Shown here in pieces: positions 46,035 to 54,400 of a stretch of DNA of 64,000 nucleotides. The stretch's first letter is position 1, and each line of letters starts with the position of its first letter. The notes under the pieces were generated by a model. The model had not been told where the DNA came from. It did no database searches and worked only from the letters and a program-made list of their open reading frames with translations. A program made the position numbers and the translations under genes. The stretch comes from JANQQN01 sp964519665 (GTDB taxonomy: Bacteria > Myxococcota > Kuafuiibacteriia > Kuafuiibacteriales > Kuafuiibacteriaceae), in NCBI GenBank assembly GCA_964519665.1, contig CAZFIV010000010.1:1-64000 (forward strand), written 5' to 3'.

Positions 46035-46477
46035 GGACGCGCTCCGTCGATCGCGCCGCACTCGAGGGCCTGCCACCGCGCCAGGGCGCGGGCGGCAGAT
46101 ACCACATCATCGGTTGGTATCGATAACTCTGCACAAGCGCGCAGACGCCGGGATTCGATCGGGCCCGGAGAGGAACAGACGGTCGGTCCGGGTCGAAACA
46201 GGAGGACCAAGCCCACGGCCCAGTCATGGCGTCGGCTCGTATCCGCCCTCCAAGTCCAGTCGAACCGAAGGGTCAGATCGAACGTTCCGGTGGCCCGACA
46301 CGCGCCGGCGAACCACCGCGTCGGGGCTGCGGCACCCGGGAAGCTCGAAGCCGCCGGGCCACGGTGCGCCCCCCGGTCGACGCTCTGAGAGCCGGGAGAG
46401 GCCCCCGGGGCAGCCATCGCCGCCATCGATAGAAGCCAAGGCAGCAGGACCCCTGGCAACGTCAGGACGAAATCCAT
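46031..46477 (-). CDS. hypothetical exported protein, first gene of trio
   Basis: A 148-residue protein starting at the ATG at 46477 with a signal peptide (MDFVLTLPGVLLPWLLSMAAMAA). The mature part has RATGTFDLTLRFDWTWRADTSRRHDWAVGLVLLFRPG and a pair of Cys later (CSSP, CAEL); it has a beta-strand look. No family recognised. Its stop overlaps the next gene as GTGA if that gene starts at 46034, which supports a coupled trio. The frame extends upstream to 46615 without sensible sequence. Confidence 0.5.
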   Translation of the reverse strand: MDFVLTLPGVLLPWLLSMAAMAAPGASPGSQSVDRGAHRGPAASSFPGAAAPTRWFAGACRATGTFDLTLRFDWTWRADTSRRHDWAVGLVLLFRPGPTVCSSPGPIESRRLRACAELSIPTDDVVSAARALARWQALECGAIDGARP

Positions 46478-46699
46478 GGCGTGCCAGGACAGCAAGGGTC
46501 GGGCCACGACCGCTGCTGCGCGACTCGGCGGGCTGCGCGCGCCGACGACGACGAAATCCGAACGCCGTCCGGATTTCGTCGCCCCGATGCAAACGGAACT
46601 TGCGCCGGGTTCCACCGATGGAGGTCGAACAAGTCTTCTTCGACATCGGTGAGGCTCCGATTTGAACCCCGTCGCGCAGGCGAGTAGAACAGCCGAGCT

Positions 46700-49432
46700 A
46701 TGGACAAGCCAGCCGAGTTGGTCCGACTCGAAGAAGACAAACGTCGCGATAAGAACTGGAAACGATGGGGTACGTACCTATCGGAGCGCCAGTGGGGCAC
46801 CGTACGGGAGGACTACAGTCCGGAAGGCAATTCATGGTCCGACATCACGCACGACTCCGCTCGCAGCCGAGCCTACCGATGGGGTGAAGACGGCCTGCTC
46901 GGGCTCACCGATCGCCGCTGCCGAATCTGCTTCGCGCTGGCGTTATGGAATGAACGAGATCCGATCCTGAAGGAGCGTTTGTTCGGCTTGACCGGGCCTG
47001 AGGGCAATCACGGCGAGGACGCCAAAGAGCTCTACTACTACTTGGATGCGACACCGACCTATTCGTACGTAAAGTCGCTGTACAAATATCCGCAGGCTGA
47101 ATTTCCTTATCAGAGCCTGGCCGACGAGAACGCGCGCCGCGACAAGACCGTCCCCGAGTTCGAGCTCCTGGACACGGGGGTCTTCGACGAAGACCGGTAC
47201 TTCGACGTCTTCGCCGAGTACGCCAAGGCCGACGAGAACGACATCCTGATCCGCGTCACGGTCCACAATCGCGGCCCCGAACGAGCACCGTTGCATGTCT
47301 TGCCCACGGTTTGGTTCCGCAACACGTGGTCGTGGGGTCGAAGTGGCGACGGGTACTGGCCTCGCCCCGAAGTTCGTCAACCGGCCGATGGCAGCCCCCA
47401 CGAGCTGGAGCTCTCCCACTTCTCGGGCCTCCCCACCATGCGCCTCGTACCGGCCGAGCAACCCGCTTCCGTTCACTTTACCAACAACGAAACGAACCGG
47501 CAGCGTCTCTTCGGCACCGACAACGAGTCACCGTACACGAAAGACGCGTTTCACCGCTGCGTCGTCGATGGCGAGACCGGCGCCGTAAGCCCAACTCCGA
47601 GCGGGACCAAAGCCGCGCTGCACTATCGATATGAGATCGGCCCTGACGAACGGGTGGTCTTGGATTTCCGGCTGAGCCCGGCCACCGTCGGCGAAACCAA
47701 GCCGTTCGAAGACTTCAAAGAGATCTTCGCGCTCCGCCAGCAGGAGGCCGACGAATTCTACGCCGAGCGCATCGATGCGAGGCTTTCGGAAGACGAACGC
47801 CTGGTGGCCCGGCAAGCCTACGCCGGCCTGATTCAAACCAACCAGTTCTACCACATCATCATGCGACACTGGCTCGACGGAGACCCGACGCAACCGAGGC
47901 CGACCCGCGACCCCGACAAGGTCCGCAACACGAGCTGGCGTCACATGTTCAATCTCGACGTCCTATCGATGCCCGACAAGTGGGAGTACCCGTGGTACGC
48001 GGCGTGGGATCTCGCTTTTCACATGATCCCGTACGCTCGTCTCGATCCCGATTTCGCCAAACATCAGCTGCAACTCCTCCTGCGCGAATGGTACATGCAC
48101 CCCAACGGTCAGATTCCGGCCTACGAGTTCCACTTCGATGACGTCAATCCACCCGTGCACGCGTGGGCGGTGTGGCGCGTCTATCAGATAGACGCCGAGC
48201 GCGGCGAGCCGGACCACGAGTGGCTGACGTCTTGCTTCACCAAGCTGCTCCTGAACTACGGCTGGTGGGTGAATCGAAAGGACCCCGACGGCAACAATCT
48301 CTTCGGAGGCGGCTTCCTCGGCCTGGATAACATCGGGGTCTTCGACCGGAGCCGGCCGCTGCCCGGCGGCGTTCGCCTCGACCAGGCGGACGGCACCGGA
48401 TGGATGGCCTTCTTCACGGGTACCATGCTGACCATTTCGCTCGAGCTCGCCCGCTTCAACCGCAGCTACGCCGACATGGCGTCCCGATTCTTCGAGCATT
48501 TCGTCGAGATTGTCGACGCGATGAACCATCTCGGCGACTCCGGTCTGTGGGACGAGAGCGACGGTTTCTACTACGACCATCTCGTCGCCAACGGCGACGT
48601 CATACCCCTCAAGACCCGGTCGTTGGTCGGTCTGGTGCCCATCTTCACCGTACAGGTCCTCGACCAGAGCGTCATCGACTCGGTTCCCGGCTTCGCCAAG
48701 CGACTCCGGTGGTTCACCGACAACCGCCGAGAGCTCCATCGAACCATCAGCTATATGGAGATCGGCCGCGGAGGAGAACGCTTGCTCGCGGTGCCCACCC
48801 GCGATCGTCTGGAGCGGACGCTGCAGTACATGCTCGACGAGACCGAATTCTTGTCGCCGCACGGCATCCGGTCGCTCAGCCGGGCGCACCTCGAGCACCC
48901 GTTTCAATTCCATGTCGACGATCACGAGATGGAGGTTCGGTACACTCCGGGAGAGTCGAATACCTACATGTTCGGCGGCAATTCGAACTGGCGCGGACCG
49001 GTGTGGTTCCCCCTCAACTTCTTGCTCATCGAGGCCCTCGAGAAGTACGGTACGTTCTACGGCGACCGGTTCACCGTGGAGTACCCCACCGGGTCCGGTC
49101 ACCACCTGCCGCTGAAGGACGTCGCCATCGAGCTGGCTTCGAGGCTATCGAGGCTGTTCCTTCCCGATTCGGAGCGACACCGGCCGTGCCACGGACAAGA
49201 CGGTCGCTATGCCCACAACGCCGGCTTCAACGAACTCGTACTCTTTTACGAGTACTTCCATGGCGACTCCGGCCGAGGGTGCGGCGCGAGCCATCAAACA
49301 GGATGGACGGCATTGGTCACCACCTGCCTCGACAAGGTGGCCGCCTCACGCCCGAGCCTTTCGGCCGAGCCCAGCCCGTCGGGCAATGAGGCGAAATCCA
49401 GCGGGGCCACGGAGGTCGAACACGGTTCGTAG
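46700..49432 (+). CDS. GH63-type glucosidase
   Basis: A 910-residue glycoside hydrolase of the mannosyl-oligosaccharide-glucosidase-like (GH63/MGH1) group, probably acting on alpha-glucosides. The N-terminal beta-rich domain (about 1-300) includes RWGTYLSERQWGTVREDYSPEGNSWSDITHD and LYYYLDATPTYSYVKSLYKYPQ. The (alpha/alpha)6 catalytic barrel follows, with WEYPWYAAWDLAFHMIPYARLD, AWAVWRVY, GLWDESDGFYYDHL, NSNWRGPVWFPLNFLLIEALEKYG and the end SGRGCGASHQTGWTALV. No signal peptide, so it is cytoplasmic. The start is the ATG at 46700. It is convergent with larE, with no related sugar genes nearby. Confidence 0.9.
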   Translation: MDKPAELVRLEEDKRRDKNWKRWGTYLSERQWGTVREDYSPEGNSWSDITHDSARSRAYRWGEDGLLGLTDRRCRICFALALWNERDPILKERLFGLTGPEGNHGEDAKELYYYLDATPTYSYVKSLYKYPQAEFPYQSLADENARRDKTVPEFELLDTGVFDEDRYFDVFAEYAKADENDILIRVTVHNRGPERAPLHVLPTVWFRNTWSWGRSGDGYWPRPEVRQPADGSPHELELSHFSGLPTMRLVPAEQPASVHFTNNETNRQRLFGTDNESPYTKDAFHRCVVDGETGAVSPTPSGTKAALHYRYEIGPDERVVLDFRLSPATVGETKPFEDFKEIFALRQQEADEFYAERIDARLSEDERLVARQAYAGLIQTNQFYHIIMRHWLDGDPTQPRPTRDPDKVRNTSWRHMFNLDVLSMPDKWEYPWYAAWDLAFHMIPYARLDPDFAKHQLQLLLREWYMHPNGQIPAYEFHFDDVNPPVHAWAVWRVYQIDAERGEPDHEWLTSCFTKLLLNYGWWVNRKDPDGNNLFGGGFLGLDNIGVFDRSRPLPGGVRLDQADGTGWMAFFTGTMLTISLELARFNRSYADMASRFFEHFVEIVDAMNHLGDSGLWDESDGFYYDHLVANGDVIPLKTRSLVGLVPIFTVQVLDQSVIDSVPGFAKRLRWFTDNRRELHRTISYMEIGRGGERLLAVPTRDRLERTLQYMLDETEFLSPHGIRSLSRAHLEHPFQFHVDDHEMEVRYTPGESNTYMFGGNSNWRGPVWFPLNFLLIEALEKYGTFYGDRFTVEYPTGSGHHLPLKDVAIELASRLSRLFLPDSERHRPCHGQDGRYAHNAGFNELVLFYEYFHGDSGRGCGASHQTGWTALVTTCLDKVAASRPSLSAEPSPSGNEAKSSGATEVEHGS

Positions 49433-49468
49433 GTCGAATCCCCCCGCCGGCCGGCTCGATCTCGCCGG

Positions 49469-50329
49469 TCAATTCGACGACCGCGCCTGGCCGAGCTGGA
49501 CGAGAGCATCGTTCATTCGACCGCTCCGAAAAGCCTCGAGGTCGACCGTCACAAACCGAAAGCCAGCCGCTTTCGCAGCGGCCACGATTCGAGTCCGAAC
49601 CTCTGGATCGCCGATCCGTATCCACTCGTCGCCCCCGACCTCGATGCGGACCATATCGTCGTTGTCGCGCACCAGGCGGGCCCGAAGGTCGTGAAAGCGC
49701 TCTTGTCGAAGCGCTCGCTCCACCGCGGCCACCCGCTCGAGGCGCTCCGCGGTGACCTCCATCCCGTATGGCACCCGGCTACTGAGGCACGCGAGCTGCG
49801 GCTTTGACCAGGTCCGAAGGCCCAGGAGCTTAGATACCGCCCTCACGTCGACCTTGCGCAACCCAACTTCGGCCAGCGGATGCCGTACCTGGTGTTCGGC
49901 GGCCGCGACGTGGCCCGGCCGATGATCGGCCATATCGTCGAGATTGAAGCCGTCGACCACCACGGCGCTCGGGTAAGCGCCCGCGAACGCGGTGGTGGCA
50001 TCAAAGAGCTCGGTCTTGCAGTAGTAGCATCTCGAGGGGGCGTTGGCCCGATATTCGGCGCGATCGAGCTCGCCGGTGTCGACGATCCGATGCACGATAC
50101 CGATTTCGTCAGCGAGCGCTACCGCGTCATCGAGTTCCTCCGCCATGAGGGAGGCCGACCGGGCGGTGAGGGCGAGCGATCGGTCGCCGAGCACGTCGTG
50201 CGCGACGCGCGCGACCAATGTCGAGTCGACGCCACCACTGAAAGCCACGACCACCCGGGGCAGGGGTTCGAACCAGTCTCTGAGGGCGCCGAGCAACCGC
50301 TCCGCCGACTCCGTAGGAGCACCGTTCAT
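49469..50329 (-). CDS. larE: ATP-dependent sacrificial sulfur transferase LarE
   Basis: A 286-residue PP-loop enzyme of the LarE family, which inserts sulfur into the pyridinium dithio nickel pincer cofactor of lactate racemase and related enzymes. SGGVDS (31-36) is the ATP-binding loop. Three Cys are conserved: CYYC (101 and 104) and ACLSSR (181), the last in PxxxCLxSRxPYG. This three-Cys pattern fits the iron-sulfur-binding LarE type rather than the single-Cys type. The start is the ATG at 50329. Neither larB nor larC nor a lar racemase is nearby. It starts 16 bp after the FHA-pseudokinase gene. Confidence 0.88.
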   Translation of the reverse strand: MNGAPTESAERLLGALRDWFEPLPRVVVAFSGGVDSTLVARVAHDVLGDRSLALTARSASLMAEELDDAVALADEIGIVHRIVDTGELDRAEYRANAPSRCYYCKTELFDATTAFAGAYPSAVVVDGFNLDDMADHRPGHVAAAEHQVRHPLAEVGLRKVDVRAVSKLLGLRTWSKPQLACLSSRVPYGMEVTAERLERVAAVERALRQERFHDLRARLVRDNDDMVRIEVGGDEWIRIGDPEVRTRIVAAAKAAGFRFVTVDLEAFRSGRMNDALVQLGQARSSN

Positions 50330-50345
50330 AAGATGATTCGTGACG

Positions 50346-51407
50346 CTACCTGTGATGGCGGCGGAATTCACGCGAATCCCTCCCCCCGGGAGCGCCGATG
50401 CGGGCGATAGGAGGGGTTTTCGTGGCAATGCCGACGCCGCGTGCGACGTGGACCGCGGTCGGGTCCAGACCCAGCTCGTCCGACCATGTCCGGATCCCCT
50501 CAGCCGCCGCGAGGAGCTCCGAACGATCGCTCGGCGGTACCGGCAGGCGAGTCTTGGCGGCCACCATCTGAGGGAAGTGGCCGAGAATCTGTTGCGCGAC
50601 GCACCACCACCCAAACATGTCGGTGGAGAACGTCGGCGCCGCGCCGAGCCGCACCGCCTCGGGCTGGTACGACCAGGCCCTGTCTCCCGGAACCGGCCAG
50701 CGGAGCGATAGCCGGCCGCGGATATCCACGACGATCAGCTCGGGCCGCAACGCGCCGTGAACCCCTAGTACGTCATGGTATGCACATAAGGCCTCGGCGA
50801 ACTGGGTGATCAGAACGATCCCCGCTTCAGCAGGCCACCGCACCGCACCCAACGCGTGCGCGTTCAGCAGGGCCTCGAGCGTCATCCGAGTTGGTCCGGC
50901 TTCAATCCAGACGATCTCGCCCTCGCGGGCAAAGACTTCGGTCATCGACATCCACGCCGACCACCACTGGCCCGGTGCCCCCAGCCCCGCCTGGTGGACC
51001 CGAGCCGTCCCTGCGGACGACGAAGCCTCATAGGTGCGGCGAGCCAAACCATCACTGTCGAGCTCGCGGCCGATCCGCCAGTTCCCAAGCTGGGTTCCAC
51101 TCAGGCTGGGCGGGCCCTCATCGAGCCACGCCTCGACCTCGGTACCCGATAGGTTGAAGGTCTGCCGCCCTCCGAGCACGATCGGAGCGTCGACCCGGGC
51201 GCCGTCGACGACCGGTCGCCGGGCCGTGCCGTTCGCCGGCGCGAGCAAGAGACGTCCGCGCCGCGGCCGAAGCCAGGCGTGTTCGGTCGCGGCGCCGTCG
51301 ACCACCACGTGGGCTTTCGGACCGCTTCCCAACAGGACGTCGCCAAACGGCAATTCGACGGCGTCGGTCCGGTACCCGCGCCGGAATCGCAATCGGAGCC
51401 GGATCAT
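50346..51407 (-). CDS. FHA domain fused to a pseudokinase
   Basis: A 353-residue protein. Residues about 20-95 form a FHA-like domain (LLGSGPKAHVVVDGAATEHAWLRPRRGRLLLAPANGTARRPVVDGARV). From 110 to 300 is a protein-kinase-like fold, AEALCAYHDVLGVHGALRPELIVVDIRGRLSLRWPVPGDRAW, aligned to HxxGxxHRDLKPENIL...DFG. HRDLKPEN is HGALRPEL (217-224), the DFG Asp position is in RWPVPG, and the ATP-Lys position is His138. So it is almost surely catalytically dead. It starts 15 bp after the giant coiled-coil gene and is followed by larE after 16 bp. A scaffold that reads phosphothreonine is a sensible guess. Confidence 0.75.
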   Translation of the reverse strand: MIRLRLRFRRGYRTDAVELPFGDVLLGSGPKAHVVVDGAATEHAWLRPRRGRLLLAPANGTARRPVVDGARVDAPIVLGGRQTFNLSGTEVEAWLDEGPPSLSGTQLGNWRIGRELDSDGLARRTYEASSSAGTARVHQAGLGAPGQWWSAWMSMTEVFAREGEIVWIEAGPTRMTLEALLNAHALGAVRWPAEAGIVLITQFAEALCAYHDVLGVHGALRPELIVVDIRGRLSLRWPVPGDRAWSYQPEAVRLGAAPTFSTDMFGWWCVAQQILGHFPQMVAAKTRLPVPPSDRSELLAAAEGIRTWSDELGLDPTAVHVARGVGIATKTPPIARIGAPGGRDSREFRRHHR

Positions 51408-51422
51408 GAAACGCGCCCGCTC

Positions 51423-54400
51423 CTACCCGCCCGCGAGTCCGCTCAACCGGCGAATGCGCTCGTTCTTTTCTTGTATCTCCCGCTCCAGCCGCTCGACCCG
51501 CACGTTTTGCTCGTCCAACTGCGTTTCGAGCTCCGCGATGCGATGAAGCGCCTGCCGCCGGTGCTCTTCGCCTGCGTTCAACCGACTCTCGAGGCGGTGC
51601 CGCTCCTCGACCAGGCGCTGTCGTTCGTGGTTCAGGTGGTGCAGTTGGGTCCTCACCAGGTCGATCTCCGTCTCGGCGGCCACCAACCGCGCGTCGTCCT
51701 GCAATGACTTCAAGTCCGAGGAAGCCGCCCGGGCCTCGAGGGCCGCGACCTCATCGGGGCTCAGGCTGGAGCCCGAAGTCTGCCGAAGAGCTGTCGCTAG
51801 CTCGTCCTTCGCCGATCGCGCGGTATCGAGCTGCCCTCGGAGGTCGTCGATCTGCCGCACCGCCGACGACAACTGCTGACCGGCCGTCTCGGCCTCCATC
51901 TCGGCCGCGGCTAGTCGGCTTCGAAGATCGTCCGCGACTTGCTCGAGACTCCCTCGGTCGGCGGCCAAACGGTGAGCATCGCCCGCGTTTTCGAAAGCGA
52001 TCTTCTGCAGGCCAGCCACCCGGTCGGCGGCTTCGTCGAGCCGGGCTTGCGCGCCGTCGCGCTCGGCTTCCGCCCCCTGCAGGCGTCGCACGAGCTGCTC
52101 GTGAGAGGCTTCCAGCGACCGCAGTTTGGCCTTCAATGGGTCGGCGGCGGGGAGGTTCGACGGGCTCGGGAGAGCGCCGACCTCGGCCACCAGGGCATCC
52201 CGCTCGACCTCGAGGGCATCCTTTTCGGACCGCAAGGCATCCGCGGCGATCCGCGCCTCCTCGAGGGCCTGACGAACCGTGTCGTGTTTGGCCTGCAGAT
52301 CCTTCAGCGCCCGTTCGGCCGCTTCGCGCTGGCGACGTTCGCCGACGACCGCTTCGTCAGCCTGTTGCAGCCGCTCCTGCGCCGAAGCGGTCGTCCGCTG
52401 CGCGGAGGCCTGCCCGGACTGCGCCTCGGCGTGACTGCGTTCAAGCTGCGCAACCCGCGCCGCAAGCCGAGCCGACTCATTGCGCGTTTTCGCCATCTCA
52501 TCTTCGAGTCGACCGATATGTGCCTCGGCCTGCGCCAAGTGGCGACGGGTCATCTCGAGTTCGGTCACCGTGTCGCTCAACTGAGCATCCGCGCTTTCTG
52601 CGAGCGCCTTGGCCACGGCCAGGCGCTGCTCGGCCTGGACCAGCGCTGGGCGATAATCCTCCGCTTCGCGCGCCAGAGCCTCGACGCGATCATCGGACGC
52701 AGGCGCCGGAGCTGAACCCCCCCGTCGTTCCAACCGCAAGCGACGGGCCTCCTCCTTCGCCTGCATCAGCGCGACGCGCAGACCGTCCAGAGTCTCGGCC
52801 AGATCGTCGCGCTCGGTTCGGATCGCGAGAACCTCCGCGCGAGCGTCGACGACCCGGGCTTCCGCCTGAGCGGTCTTCCGTCCGAACGCGGTGACCTTGT
52901 CTTCGGCCGCCCGGGCCGCCGCCCGCGCCGTTTCCAGCTGATCGGCGAGCTCGAGACGACCGCGGTCGAGGGCGACCCGTTCCTGCTCGACCGCCCGGAG
53001 GCGCGCCAAGAGCTCTTCGGTGTCGTTCGTGCTTCGCTCGCGGTCCGCCAGTCGGTCGGCGAACGCGGCCGCTTTCATCTGCTCGGCGGCGAGCGCTTCG
53101 GACCGCCGAGCCAGCTCCGCTTCCGCGCGGTCTCGCTCTGCGCGCACGACTTCGATCGAAGACTGAAGGTTGGTCAGCCGCGCATACAGGTCGAAGTCAG
53201 GCCCCATCAGCGACTCGGCTTGCTCGAGCAAGGCGTCTTCGGCCTCCTGCAGCTTGTGCCGAGCCTCGGCGAGCTCTTTCGTCCGTGACTCCGCGACGTC
53301 CTCCAGAGACATCACTGCGCGCTGCAAGCGCTCGACCTGATCGGTCAAGCGCGCCTGCACCTGGTCTTGGTCGGCGACCGCGCTTCGATGGGCGGTGATC
53401 GCCTGCCGCAGCGACAAAACCTCGGCCTCGGCCTCGACCGCCCGCATCCGCCATTCAGCAACGGCGGCCCCGGTGATACCGGCGGGCTCGCTGGCCATCG
53501 CACCCGGCGCCGAACCCGGAACGAGGGTCTCTCCTTCCGTTCCTTCGAACACCGGCTCGGGAACGTCGAGCGGCCCCGAAGGCCCCTCGACGGTTTCGCG
53601 GCCCGCCTCTTCACGAAGCTGCCGCAGCTCGCGGTCACGGTCCGCGACGAGCGTCCGAAGGAAGGCGGCTTCGTCGGTCAGGTCGGCGACCCGAAGGCGA
53701 AGCCCCGCCACGTCTTGGCCTGGCGTACCACTCAGCCGCGCCGAGGCGGCGGTGGCGGCCCGTAGTTCAGCCTGCACCTCATCGAGCCTCAGAGCCAGCT
53801 GGCGAGCCCGAAGGTCGGCTTCTCGAGCTTCCTGCCGGGCCGCCAAGCGGTCGATCTTCAGGGTCTCGAGCTGCTGGCGAAGGGCCGGTTCATCAAAGTC
53901 GACGACGGTCGTCTCGGGCCGGTCCTGCTGTTCATGTTCGAGACCTTGGAGGCGTTCGAGTTCCGACTTCAGCGCTTCGGCCTCTTGTTCGGCTTCGTCG
54001 CGGTCGGCGAGCGCTTCATCGAGCTCCCGCCGCAGGGTCTCGACCGCCGCCGCGAGGCGCTCTCGATTGCCTTCGCTCCGCTCGAGCGCGACCTTGATCT
54101 CGGCATGCTCTTTCTCGATCACTTCGAGCCGACTGCCGAGGGCCGCGGCTTCGTCGAGCGTTCGGCCGAGAGCCATCTCGAGGCTGCTCTTCTCTTGCCG
54201 GACGGTCGCCAGCGCGTGTTCGAGCTCGCCGACCCGGCCGGCTCGCTCCGCCCGCTCAGCGCGATCTGGATCCGCCTTTTGGGCGAGCTCGGCTCGGATC
54301 GCGCGAACCGTCGCCCGCGCTTGCTCCAACTCTCTCACGCGACCGGTCAGCCGATGACCGAGCGCGGCGACGTCGGCCTGAAGGTTGGCCGCGCGGGAGA

